Shown here: piece after piece, positions 1 to 6,692 of the stretch | How the letters are laid out: each line of letters starts with the position of its first letter | How positions within the stretch are numbered: the first letter of the stretch is position 1 | NCBI GenBank assembly: GCA_947489925.1 | Contig: CANLFK010000008.1 | Location: forward strand, 1 to 27,070 | Length of the DNA: 27,070 bases | Reading direction: 5' to 3' | DNA from: Candidatus Caenarcanales bacterium | Lineage (GTDB): Bacteria; Cyanobacteriota; Vampirovibrionia; Caenarcaniphilales; Caenarcanaceae | Program-made: the position numbers and the translations under genes | The notes under the pieces: generated by a model | What the model was told of the DNA's origin: nothing | Databases searched by the model: none | What the model saw: only the letters and a program-made list of their open reading frames with translations

Positions 1-536
1 TTAAAACTAAAATTAATCTTTTATTGCCCATTTTAAAAAATCCAGATAAAACGGAATTAATTCTGCAAAAAGGTACTGAACTTGGCGTACATGAGTTTCA
101 GTTTATTGATTTTGAATATTCGGTCAAACAAAATTATAATTCACGAAAAACCAAATATAAGCGTTGGCAAAAAATTATTGAAGAAGCGGTTGAGCAGAGC
201 GAAAGAAATTCAATTCCAATTTTGCATGAAAATATTTTAGCTCTCAAAGACTTTAAAAATACAAAACCTAATTGCTTACTTTTGGCTTTCATTGAGCGAA
301 TTGATTTTAAATTATTAATAATCAAAGAAAAAATAAATGAATTACCTTTAAAACAATTAGATTATATTCAAGTAATTTTCGGACCTGAAGGTGGTTTTAG
401 CCCAAGTGAAAAAGATATTTTAAAGCAAAATGGTTTTCAAGCTTATTCTTTAGGAAATTCAATTTTAAGGTCTGAAACAGCTATTATTAGCGGATTATCT
501 TTGATTAATTATCAACTTAATGAGGTAACAATTTAA
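1..536 (+). CDS. rsmE: 16S rRNA (uracil1498-N3)-methyltransferase, 3' part
   Basis: RsmE methylates N3 of U1498 in 16S rRNA within the 30S subunit, using S-adenosylmethionine. The frame is open to the left edge (KTKINLLLPILKNPDK precedes the first possible start, TTG at 24), so the gene is cut by the window and its N-terminal PUA-like domain is missing. The visible part is the C-terminal SPOUT (trefoil-knot) methyltransferase domain: ILQKGTELGV, the EAVEQSER segment, and the two SAM-binding knot motifs, GPEGGFSPSE and the terminal LGNSILRSETA. These match the family well. The gene ends at TAA 534-536. No terminator is obvious before the next small gene, 46 bp downstream. Confidence 0.93.
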   Translation, partial: KTKINLLLPILKNPDKTELILQKGTELGVHEFQFIDFEYSVKQNYNSRKTKYKRWQKIIEEAVEQSERNSIPILHENILALKDFKNTKPNCLLLAFIERIDFKLLIIKEKINELPLKQLDYIQVIFGPEGGFSPSEKDILKQNGFQAYSLGNSILRSETAIISGLSLINYQLNEVTI

Positions 537-582
537 GCAGTGCGTTTATAATATGTTTAATTGAATGAAATAAAATGAAATC

Positions 583-777
583 ATGAATAAAAAACAAATA
601 TTAGTATCAAGCTTAAATGACTTACCTGATAATTTAGTTGATGAGGTTATTGATTTTGTGAACTATATACAATTCAAATCAATAAATACTCAGAAAGAAA
701 CAATGCTTATTACTCAAAATATATTGGCTAATGATTGGTTAAAACCAGAGGAGGAGAAAGCATGGCAAAATTTGTAA
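583..777 (+). CDS. DUF2281-type antitoxin-like small protein (orphan)
   Basis: A 64-residue protein whose N-terminal half (SLNDLPDNLVDEVIDFVNYIQ) has the short amphipathic pattern of DUF2281 proteins, small putative antitoxins usually encoded just upstream of and overlapping a toxin gene. The 3' end carries the normal coupling arrangement: a GAGGAG ribosome-binding site inside the gene (750-755 region) followed by ATG at 762. The downstream reading frame is only seven codons long, so the toxin is missing. Assignment rests on a short motif and on context; the function is inferred. The next gene, a PstS-like lipoprotein, starts 41 bp later and is probably unrelated. Confidence 0.55.
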   Translation: MNKKQILVSSLNDLPDNLVDEVIDFVNYIQFKSINTQKETMLITQNILANDWLKPEEEKAWQNL

Positions 778-785
778 TAAGCTAG
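762..785 (+). pseudogene. Remnant of a toxin start (MAKFVIS-stop)
   Basis: ATG at 762 lies inside the end of the preceding antitoxin-like gene, behind GAGGAG, in the position of an overlapping partner gene. The frame reads MAKFVIS and then TAG at 783-785; nothing toxin-like follows in any frame before the next gene at 819. A start of the form MAKF/MAKW is common in MazF/PemK-type toxins, so a deleted toxin is plausible, but seven codons cannot prove identity. Confidence 0.3.
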
Positions 786-818
786 AGAACAGAAAACTAA
801 TACAACAAAATATATAAA

Positions 819-1613
819 ATGAAAAGTTTTAAAAATTTAATTTATTTATTGATTAGTTTTTTATTTTGTAATTTACAGTATGGCTGCTCTGAAAGGCAAA
901 ATTATTTAACTATTACTTCATCAACGCAATTATTATCTTTAGCCGAAACTTTAGCTTTAGACTTCAGACATAAAAGCCAAAATAATTTGCTATCAGTTTC
1001 AGTTAAGGGTTCTCTGGGGCAGGAAGAAGATTTATTAAACAAAGACTTAACTGATCTTTTAATTAGTGAAAGAGATTTAAGTATAGAAAATAATAATTTA
1101 AGTAGCCAAATTATTGCAACAGATCAATTAATTATTATTAGCCATCCAGAGAATAATTTGAAAGAAATAAAACTAGAAAGTTTACAAAAGATTTTTTCAG
1201 GAGAAATTACAAATTGGTATAAAATTAATAAGCATTCGGAGACAATTCAAGTTTTAAGTCGTGAGGCTGGGTCACCGATTCGAAAAGAATTTGAAAGAGC
1301 ATTTCTAAATAATAATTTAAATATTTCACTTAGTGCTTTAATTGTTAATTCTAATCCAGAAATGCGATCTGCTATTGCTTCGATTAAGGGAAGTATTGGT
1401 TATATTTCAATTGGTTCTTTAAATGAATCAGTGCAATCACTTAAAATTATAAATATTGATAATACCGAAATAAAAATGCCAACCGAAAATATTTATTTAA
1501 TTTGGAAAACCAATAATCAAAAACCAGAACTAATAAGCTTTTTGGACTATTTTAAAAATAATAAATCTTCTAATCAAATTATTAAAGAACAAGGTTTTAT
1601 GCCTAATCAATAA
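819..1613 (+). CDS. PstS-like phosphate-binding lipoprotein
   Basis: A 264-residue exported solute-binding protein. Residues 1-22 form a hydrophobic signal segment ending in LQYGC, an imperfect lipobox, so lipid attachment at Cys23 is likely. The mature part follows the PstS-like (PBP-like) fold: a TSSTQ start of the first lobe, LIIISHPENN, the diagnostic LQKIFSGEITNW motif around residues 123-134, and REAGSPIRKEFERAFL, which corresponds to the phosphate-binding S-G-[ST]-x2-x-F region of PstS. GSIGYISIGSL near residue 192 matches the conserved G-[AS]-IGY segment. The protein is somewhat shorter than classical PstS, and no pstCAB or phoU lies beside it, so it may be a stand-alone binding or sensing protein. 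It converges on hemD with only 8 bp between the stop codons. Confidence 0.8.
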   Translation: MKSFKNLIYLLISFLFCNLQYGCSERQNYLTITSSTQLLSLAETLALDFRHKSQNNLLSVSVKGSLGQEEDLLNKDLTDLLISERDLSIENNNLSSQIIATDQLIIISHPENNLKEIKLESLQKIFSGEITNWYKINKHSETIQVLSREAGSPIRKEFERAFLNNNLNISLSALIVNSNPEMRSAIASIKGSIGYISIGSLNESVQSLKIINIDNTEIKMPTENIYLIWKTNNQKPELISFLDYFKNNKSSNQIIKEQGFMPNQ

Positions 1614-1621
1614 TTTCACTT

Positions 1622-2431
1622 TTAAGAATTACTATATAAAGTTTTTTGCATTAATTCAATTAAACTATTATACGAATAACTATTTTCGGGGCAAAGACAA
1701 ATATCATGAAACCAAGATAGACTGGCTTCTTTTTGAGTTAATGAGCCTAAACAGAAAATTTTTTTAATAGTTTTATTTGTAAAAAACAAGTTTGGATTTA
1801 TATTTTTTAATTTGATTAATTCCTTAAAAGATCTAATTCCTTCGGGGCTACTAAAAACTAATACTTTCTCCTTGGTAGATTGAATAAAACTATTTAAATT
1901 TTCCCAGTCTGGATGATTTACTGGCTGACTTTCATAAATAATTAGTTTTTCAAACTTTCCGCCTTTACTAATAATTAATTGTTCTAAATCTTTATAATTA
2001 CTTTTGCTTTGTCCCAGAAAGAGAAAACTTTTATTTTGCACAGGAATTGATTTTTCTATTTCATTTATTAAGCCAAACATATTAAATATTGTATTTGCTT
2101 GCTTATAAACATTTAACTGCTGAGAGCTTATAATTTGGCTAATAGATGGTCCAACAGTTAAAATTAAAGGTAAATTTAAATTAGCTTGAGTTTGATTTTT
2201 ATATATTAATTTTATTTTCTTAACAAATATTTCGGCCGCAAAAGAACTAGCCAAAACTATATAATCAAAACTTTCAATATTATTCAGTTCAAATTCTTTG
2301 TTTATAAGTTTTAAAACAGCAAAGTTAAAGATTTCCAAATCAAGATTTTTAAGTTTCAATTTACTAGAAAATTCATTTAATTTATGCTCTGGAAAAGCGA
2401 TTAAAGCCGAGTAATTATTTTGTTCTTGCAT
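1622..2431 (-). CDS. hemD: Uroporphyrinogen-III synthase-like protein
   Basis: HemD closes and inverts ring D of hydroxymethylbilane to give uroporphyrinogen III for haem and related tetrapyrroles. The 269-residue protein shows the two-lobed pattern of the family: FDYIVLASSFAAEIF (first lobe), LTVGPSISQII (the conserved 'VG.. T/S' segment), FLFLGQSKSNY followed by LIIYESQPV, and VLVFSSPEGIRSF, the best-conserved C-terminal motif. Sequence conservation in HemD is always low, so the call rests on the order of these motifs and on length. It starts with ATG at 2431, 4 bp after the stop of the truncated phosphoesterase, so it is the last gene of a compact unit with the Abi-like gene. No other haem gene is visible. 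Confidence 0.77.
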   Translation of the reverse strand: MQEQNNYSALIAFPEHKLNEFSSKLKLKNLDLEIFNFAVLKLINKEFELNNIESFDYIVLASSFAAEIFVKKIKLIYKNQTQANLNLPLILTVGPSISQIISSQQLNVYKQANTIFNMFGLINEIEKSIPVQNKSFLFLGQSKSNYKDLEQLIISKGGKFEKLIIYESQPVNHPDWENLNSFIQSTKEKVLVFSSPEGIRSFKELIKLKNINPNLFFTNKTIKKIFCLGSLTQKEASLSWFHDICLCPENSYSYNSLIELMQKTLYSNS

Positions 2432-2435
2432 TTGC

Positions 2436-2726
2436 TTAATTAATAAAACTTTTTACTTCTTTAAAGTCATGATTTCCTTCAATGGCAATTACTGGAATAT
2501 TAGCTTCTTTTAAGGTTTTAACAATAAAAGTCGCTTCATTAAAGCTCCGAGGCGAAATAGAACGATAATTAAATAAATCTCCCGCCACCAAAACAAAATC
2601 TACTTGCTTATCAATTGCCTTTTTACAAATATCAAAAAAAGCTAGGCAAAGATCATTTTCTCTTTCAGTAAGCTTATACTGCTTATAATCTAAGTGAATA
2701 TCGCCTAAATGCAAAAAACTAATCAT
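2436..2726 (-). pseudogene. Truncated SbcD/Mre11-like metallophosphoesterase
   Basis: The 96 codons match the N-terminus of SbcD-type nuclease subunits: GDIHLD (metal ligands D9 and H11), VAGDLF (D50) and GNHD (residues 84-87). The frame then stops nine residues later. SbcD proteins are several hundred residues long and need two later His-containing motifs to complete the two-metal site; these are missing, and no continuation exists because hemD begins 4 bp downstream. The protein is therefore probably inactive or a degraded gene. The start chosen is ATG at 2726, which overlaps the stop of the Abi-like gene as ATGA; a TTG at 2738 would add four residues. The motifs are certain; whether the peptide is still made is unknown. 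Confidence 0.75.
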
Positions 2727-3658
2727 AGTGCTTGCCAAACTAGTTTATTTTCCCAGTCATCAGGAAAGCCCATTTGTAAAAGATTTTGTCTATTTTCTAA
2801 AAGTAAATCTTTAAGTTTATCTCTAAATAGGTCTTTTGGAGAAATAATATCAACTAAATAAAGTAAAATAATCAAGGAATTATAAATCTTGCGAGAATTC
2901 GGAATAAGCTGATCTTTTAAGCTTCCAGACTTATTCAGCATCGGAGTGGTTCTAAAATCTATATCCCATAACCGTGAATGATGAGCTGAAATATTACGAA
3001 TTATTCTTAAGTGGCTCAACCAAGACTCTAAGACTTTGCCTTCTATTTTGTATGCTCTTGCAATTTCATCTTTAAGAGATATTGAATTTAAGCTTTTAAA
3101 CCACTTTGAAAGCAAGCCAAAGCTCATTACTTCGCAGATAACCCAAACTGGAGGTAATACTTCTTTGTAGTTTTGTAAGTGGTGTTGAATAAAGACTTCG
3201 TCTGAGCGGTTTATTTCTTTAATTAAAGAGCATAAGTTATCATAGTAGTTTCTCTTATTTTCATTTTGCTCCTTCAATTCTTTCTTATTGTGAGTATTTA
3301 AATTAAAAAACAAATTAGTGTTTAAATGAGGATGTGAGTCATATTTCTTTGCTAGTTGATAAGCCCAGTTTGCTCTGACAGAAACTTCAATTTTCTCAAT
3401 AGCAGATGATAGAAAGAGCTTAAGTTTTTGGTCAAAACTATAAAGAGCTAAAACATTTTCAAATTGAGTATTTTGTTTGAATTTATGTGTTTGATGATCT
3501 TCCTCAAAAGAAAGCCAATATCCACCTAATCTATAATAATTAACATGTCTTAAAATATTTTCAGCTTTATTTTCATTATTAAAAATCATTCCTCTTGATT
3601 TAAGGAGTTGAATTAGCTCTTGATAAGTTTGAAAAGGCTTGCTATATGAAATATTCAT
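2723..3658 (-). CDS. Abi-like HEPN protein (AbiD/AbiF family, Abi_2)
   Basis: A 311-residue protein of the Abi-like family, which includes the lactococcal abortive-infection proteins AbiD and AbiF. Visible family landmarks are YYRLGGYWLSF (residues 41-51), LYSFDQKLK, IEVSVRANWAY, PPVWVICEVMSFGLLSKWF (169-187) and RIIRNISAHHSRLW, which contains the HEPN ribonuclease motif R-x4-H at R221-H226. HEPN enzymes cleave RNA; in the family this causes growth arrest during phage infection. ATG at 3658 was chosen because an upstream in-frame ATG at 3685 lies inside the terminator-like hairpin. No clear Shine-Dalgarno precedes it. A candidate noncoding RNA with its own promoter lies directly upstream on the same strand. 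The gene overlaps the truncated SbcD gene by 4 bp. It borders the ribosomal cluster, so it is probably an acquired defence module. Confidence 0.9.
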   Translation of the reverse strand: MNISYSKPFQTYQELIQLLKSRGMIFNNENKAENILRHVNYYRLGGYWLSFEEDHQTHKFKQNTQFENVLALYSFDQKLKLFLSSAIEKIEVSVRANWAYQLAKKYDSHPHLNTNLFFNLNTHNKKELKEQNENKRNYYDNLCSLIKEINRSDEVFIQHHLQNYKEVLPPVWVICEVMSFGLLSKWFKSLNSISLKDEIARAYKIEGKVLESWLSHLRIIRNISAHHSRLWDIDFRTTPMLNKSGSLKDQLIPNSRKIYNSLIILLYLVDIISPKDLFRDKLKDLLLENRQNLLQMGFPDDWENKLVWQAL

Positions 3659-3669
3659 TAAAAATCTGC

Positions 3670-3731
3670 AAAAAAAGACCCCCATGTTTGAGGATAATGC
3701 AATAAAGCAACATAGCCTTTGGGGGTTCGAT
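3670..3731 (-). ncRNA. Candidate abiF-type noncoding RNA with terminator hairpin
   Basis: On the minus strand a short transcript would read GAACCCCC, a 7-nt bulge AAAGGCU, AUGUU, a 20-nt loop, AACAU, GGGGGUC and then seven U (3676-3670). GGGGG (minus strand, 3683-3679) pairs with CCCCC (3725-3721), an A-U pair extends it, and AUGUU/AACAU (3713-3709 with 3688-3684) forms the inner stem. The U-tract gives a defined 3' end. A promoter lies just upstream (3738-3767). Conserved 'abiF motif' RNAs have been reported next to abiF genes, and the RNA is proposed to hold the HEPN toxin in check. Position, strand, length and fold match that arrangement; I could not run a covariance-model search. The alternative is a plain attenuator or terminator upstream of the Abi-like gene. 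Confidence 0.65.
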
Positions 3732-3737
3732 AATTCA

Positions 3738-3767
3738 AATATACCTTATTATTTCGACTTTTAACAA
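3738..3767 (-). promoter_or_regulatory. Promoter for the candidate RNA / Abi-like gene
   Basis: Minus-strand -35 TTGTTA (3767-3762) and -10 TATATT (3743-3738) with an 18-bp spacer, close to the sigma70 consensus. Initiation would fall near 3731, immediately before the CCCCC arm of the RNA hairpin. It is divergent from the rpsN promoter about 50 bp away. Confidence 0.55.
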
Positions 3768-3817
3768 GGTTTTTATCTGAATTTCCAATTTAAAATAAAA
3801 ACCAAATTATGAAAAGT

Positions 3818-3846
3818 TTGTATTTTTTATTTGGCTAGTATATAAT
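3818..3846 (+). promoter_or_regulatory. sigma70-type promoter of the ribosomal cluster
   Basis: TTGTAT (3818-3823), a 17-bp spacer and a perfect TATAAT (3841-3846). It lies about 35 bp before the rpsN start and would begin transcription near 3853. It explains how the cluster is expressed although the usual upstream genes rplN-rplX-rplE are absent here. Confidence 0.7.
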
Positions 3847-3881
3847 CATTTACTCTTTATTATTTTATTATTGCTTAAAAA

Positions 3882-4088
3882 ATGGCTAAAAAATCCGTTA
3901 TAGAAAGAGAAAAGAAAAAGCAGAAATTGGTTGCAAAAGGCCAGTTGTCCGCTATCAAATTACGCAATCGTTGCTGGCGATGTGGCAGACCCAGAGGATT
4001 TATCAGAGACTTTGGAATTTGCCGTATTTGTTTCAGAGAAATGGCTCATGATGGTCAAATTCCTGGCGTAAAAAAATCAAGTTGGTAA
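3882..4088 (+). CDS. rpsN: 30S ribosomal protein S14, zinc-binding type
   Basis: S14 sits in the head of the 30S subunit near the A site. The 68-residue protein is of the short zinc-binding type: C31-x2-C34 in RCWRCGRPR and C47-x2-C50 in GICRICF form the zinc ribbon, and the C-terminus HDGQIPGVKKSSW is the family signature. It is about seven residues longer than the usual 61, the extra residues lying in the basic N-terminal segment. It is the first gene of the cluster, preceded by a strong promoter and no Shine-Dalgarno sequence that I can see. In most bacteria rplE would lie directly upstream; here the neighbour is the divergent Abi-like unit. Confidence 0.97.
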   Translation: MAKKSVIEREKKKQKLVAKGQLSAIKLRNRCWRCGRPRGFIRDFGICRICFREMAHDGQIPGVKKSSW

Positions 4089-4128
4089 AAAATTTATGTA
4101 CCCTTACTTCCCACGAGAAATATAAAAA

Positions 4129-4527
4129 GTGAATCATTCAGATCCAGTAGCCGATATGCTCACCCGCATCAGAAATGCTTTGATGGTAAAAAAGCGTTTT
4201 GTCAGCATACCTTATTCCAAATTTAAAGAAGAAATTTTAAAAGTTCTCGTTCGTAGCGGTTTTTTAATTAGCTATTCAGTCGAAACAATTAATGACTTTT
4301 CAAAAGAAATTATCGTTAAGTTAAAATATGTAAACGGCGAGTCTTCAATTTTAGGAATTAAAAGACAAAGTCGCAGTAGTTGCCCCAAATATATAGGTTT
4401 TACCGAAAGAATTGGTGGTTGTCCGCAGCATAGCTTATCCATAATTTCGACTAGTAAAGGTGTTATGTCTCAAAGAGACGCTTTTTCAGCCAAAGTCGGC
4501 GGTGAAGTAGTTTGTACGGTGTGGTAA
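4129..4527 (+). CDS. rpsH: 30S ribosomal protein S8
   Basis: S8 binds the central domain of 16S rRNA and is a key assembly protein. The 132-residue product has the conserved N-terminus DPVADMLTRIRNAL and the C-terminal STSKGVMSQRDAFSAKVGGEVVCTVW. The usual start of the second half, SRPG-R-Y, is replaced by SRSSCPKYIGF, a modest deviation. The start is GTG at 4129, fixed by homology to the N-terminus, with a weak GAGAAA purine run upstream. It lies 40 bp after rpsN and 13 bp before rplF, in the standard spc order. In many bacteria S8 represses its own operon; I see no clear S8-binding hairpin here. Confidence 0.96.
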   Translation: MNHSDPVADMLTRIRNALMVKKRFVSIPYSKFKEEILKVLVRSGFLISYSVETINDFSKEIIVKLKYVNGESSILGIKRQSRSSCPKYIGFTERIGGCPQHSLSIISTSKGVMSQRDAFSAKVGGEVVCTVW

Positions 4528-4540
4528 TTAGGTAAAAAAT

Positions 4541-5086
4541 ATGTCAAGAATAGGAAAAAGAAGTATTTCTCTCGACTCAGGAGTTGATGTCAAGCAAGAG
4601 GGAAATATAGTGGCTGTCAAAGGTCCAAAAGGTCAAATAAGTTTGCCAATCGGAGCTGGATTTGAAATATCAATTGAGGCGAATACTTTACAATTAAAGC
4701 CAAGAACAGAAGATAAAAAGAATAAATCCGCCGCCCTTTATGGCTTATACGGAGCTTTAATTCGCAATGCTGTAATCGGTGTAACCAAAGAATTTACTAT
4801 GACTCTTGTTTTAGTCGGTGTTGGTTATAAGGTTCAATTACAAGGTGAAAAATTAGTTTTTGCTTTGGGTTATAGTCATCCAGTTGAAGTTGAAGCTCCA
4901 GAATATGTTAAAGTAGAATGCCCAGATCAGACTACTATTGTTCTGCGGAGTATTTATAAAGATAAATTAGGTCAATTTGCGGCTTATATAAAAAGTTTGA
5001 GGAAAGTAGAGCCATACAAAGGTAAAGGTATTCGCAATCTTGGTCAAGTCGTTAAGCTAAAAGCTGGTAAAACTGGTAAAAAATAA
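4541..5086 (+). CDS. rplF: 50S ribosomal protein L6
   Basis: L6 binds 23S rRNA near the sarcin-ricin loop and the GTPase centre. The 181-residue protein begins MSRIGKRSISL, has the conserved VKGPKGQISLPI, GVTKEFTMTLVLVGVGYKVQLQG (junction of the two duplicated domains), LGYSHPVEV, and ends with the signature YKGKGIRNLGQVVKLKAGKTGKK. Length is normal for the family. Its stop overlaps the rplR start as TAATG, so the two are translationally coupled. Confidence 0.98.
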   Translation: MSRIGKRSISLDSGVDVKQEGNIVAVKGPKGQISLPIGAGFEISIEANTLQLKPRTEDKKNKSAALYGLYGALIRNAVIGVTKEFTMTLVLVGVGYKVQLQGEKLVFALGYSHPVEVEAPEYVKVECPDQTTIVLRSIYKDKLGQFAAYIKSLRKVEPYKGKGIRNLGQVVKLKAGKTGKK

Positions 5087-5445
5087 TGCCCCATTTAACT
5101 AAAAAAGAAATTTTAAACAGAGCTCATCGCAGAGTTCGCAAAAAAGTCAAAGGTCAAGCCGAAAGACCTAGATTAGCTGTACATAGAAGCGGCAAACATA
5201 TTTATGCTCAAATTATTAATGATGAGAGCGGAGAAACTTTAGCTTTTGCTTCATCTTTGGAAAAAGGCACAAGTTTAAAGCATGGCGGCAATTGTGAGGC
5301 TGCGTCTTCTGTTGGTGAATTAATTGCCAAAAAAGCTATTGCTAAAGAAATAAAACAAGTAGTTTTTGACAGAGGCGGATTTTTATATCATGGTCGAATT
5401 AAGGCTTTGGCTGAGGCTGCCCGTGAACACGGTTTAGATTTTTAA
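5086..5445 (+). CDS. rplR: 50S ribosomal protein L18
   Basis: L18 carries 5S rRNA into the central protuberance of the 50S subunit. The 119-residue protein has the basic N-terminal tail, RPRLAVHRSGKHIYAQIINDESGETLAFASSLE, and the C-terminal VFDRGGFLYHGRIKALAEAAREHGLDF, all family hallmarks. ATG at 5086 overlaps the final base of the rplF stop codon (TAATG). The length is typical. An AGGAG sequence in the 18-bp gap that follows serves rpsE. Confidence 0.98.
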   Translation: MPHLTKKEILNRAHRRVRKKVKGQAERPRLAVHRSGKHIYAQIINDESGETLAFASSLEKGTSLKHGGNCEAASSVGELIAKKAIAKEIKQVVFDRGGFLYHGRIKALAEAAREHGLDF

Positions 5446-5463
5446 ATTATTTAGGAGAAAAAA

Positions 5464-6144
5464 ATGACTTTTCAACAAAAAGGTGCAAGAACTTTCAATA
5501 AGCCAAGTGGCTCTGGAGCTGGTGGCAATAATAGGAATACAAGGGGCAATAATAATGATCCCAATAAGCCAAGCGATGATAAAAATCCCAGAAGACAAAG
5601 AGATAATTCTTTCGGAAATTCTCAAAGAAATGAAAAAGACAATGAATGGCAAGAAAAAGTTGTACAAGTTCGCCGTGTAACTAAAGTTGTGAAGGGCGGA
5701 AAGAACATGAGCTTTTCAGCTTTGGTTGTAGTTGGCGACTTAAAAGGAAATATTGGAGTTGGCTTAGGCAAAGCGGCTGAAGTAGTTGATGCTATTCGCA
5801 AAGCAATTGAAAGTGCTAAGAAAAATTTAATTAGAATTCCTTTTGATCAAGGTTCTATTCCTCATCAAGTAGTTGGGCATTTTGGTGCAACAAAATTATA
5901 TTTATTCAGAGCTCCAAAAGGAACAGGTTTAATTGCTTGCTGGTCTTTAAAAATGGCTTTAGAAGCGGCTGGACTTCATAATATTGTTTGTAAAATTGTC
6001 GGATCAACTAATCCAATTAATGTGCTTGGGGCATTAAAAGATGCAATTACCAATTTGAAAACAAAAACTCAAATCAGACAATTAAGAGGCAATAATCATA
6101 ATCAGCCAACTCAATCAACAGAAGTGCAGTCTCAAGCTGCTTAA
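5464..6144 (+). CDS. rpsE: 30S ribosomal protein S5 with long disordered N-terminal extension
   Basis: S5 contributes to decoding accuracy and helicase activity at the mRNA entry channel. The core is normal: WQEKVVQVRRVTKVVKGGKNMSFSALVVVGD (double-stranded RNA-binding-like domain), GVGLGKAAEVVDAIRKAIESAKKNLI, and GTGLIACWSLKMALEAAGLHNIVCKIVGSTNPINVLGA. It is preceded by about 60 residues rich in Gly, Asn, Arg and Asp without expected structure, and followed by about 20 Gln/Asn-rich residues, giving 226 residues instead of about 165-175. ATG at 5464 is supported by a good AGGAG 7 bp upstream, so the extension is probably translated. rpmD, which usually follows rpsE, is absent. Confidence 0.96.
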   Translation: MTFQQKGARTFNKPSGSGAGGNNRNTRGNNNDPNKPSDDKNPRRQRDNSFGNSQRNEKDNEWQEKVVQVRRVTKVVKGGKNMSFSALVVVGDLKGNIGVGLGKAAEVVDAIRKAIESAKKNLIRIPFDQGSIPHQVVGHFGATKLYLFRAPKGTGLIACWSLKMALEAAGLHNIVCKIVGSTNPINVLGALKDAITNLKTKTQIRQLRGNNHNQPTQSTEVQSQAA

Positions 6145-6179
6145 AATATAAAGGCATAAAAATTTAAAAGGGAAAAATA

Positions 6180-6632
6180 ATGGATTTAACAGATTTGAAA
6201 CCAGCCGAAGGTTCTAGGCATAAAAAGAAAAGAGAAGCTCGTGGAAGAGCTGGTTATGGTGGTAAAACTGCTGGTAGAGGACATAATGGTCAGCAGTCCA
6301 GAGCTGGTGGCGGAATCCGTAAACAGTTTGAAGGTGGTCAGACTCCTTTGTTTAGAAGATTGCCTAAAAGACAATATATTTCTTTACCAAATCGCAAGAT
6401 TTACACAATTATAAACCTTGATTTACTTGAATCATTAGATTTGCCAGCTGGTTCGGAAATTGGCTTGGAATTTTTAGTAGAAAATAAATTAGTTAAAAAA
6501 ATCCAAAAATCTGGCTTGAAAGTTTTGGGTAATGGAGAATTAAAAAAAGCTTTTAAAATAAAGGCTCATGCTTTCTCTGGAAGTGCTCAAGAAAAAATTG
6601 AACAAGCGGGCGGCTCAATTGAAAAGATTTAG
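6180..6632 (+). CDS. rplO: 50S ribosomal protein L15
   Basis: L15 is an early 23S rRNA-binding assembly protein of the large subunit. The 150-residue product shows LKPAEGSRHKKKREARGRAGYGGKTAGRGHNGQQSR, the Gly/Arg-rich tail typical of the family, then GGIRKQFEGGQTPLFRRLPKR and the C-terminal VLGNGELKKAFKIKAHAFSGSAQEKIEQAGG. A GGGA motif lies upstream of ATG 6180. It directly follows rpsE (35 bp gap), where rpmD would otherwise be, and precedes secY by 60 bp. Confidence 0.97.
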   Translation: MDLTDLKPAEGSRHKKKREARGRAGYGGKTAGRGHNGQQSRAGGGIRKQFEGGQTPLFRRLPKRQYISLPNRKIYTIINLDLLESLDLPAGSEIGLEFLVENKLVKKIQKSGLKVLGNGELKKAFKIKAHAFSGSAQEKIEQAGGSIEKI

Positions 6633-6692
6633 AGAAATTATTGTTTAAATCTTTTATTGTTAACTAAATTCTACAAATTTTAATTTTATATC

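Noticed and set aside
24..536. Complete short methyltransferase starting at TTG 24
   Set aside because: The same frame is open to the left edge and encodes residues expected before the SPOUT domain, so the gene is cut by the window.
3659..3685. Abi-like gene starting at ATG 3685
   Set aside because: That start would add MGVFFCRFL from within the G5 arm and U-tract of the hairpin. The ATG at 3658 gives a normal N-terminus for the family.
2723..3731. A Cas13-like effector with a CRISPR repeat
   Set aside because: The protein has about 311 residues and one R-x4-H motif, far smaller than Cas13 with two HEPN domains, and the hairpin occurs once without spacers. An Abi-type gene with a single RNA fits better.
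5434..5667. Antisense frames over rpsE, rplO, secY-adk and aconitase
   Set aside because: These are shadows of strongly conserved coding sequences on the other strand and have no family features.
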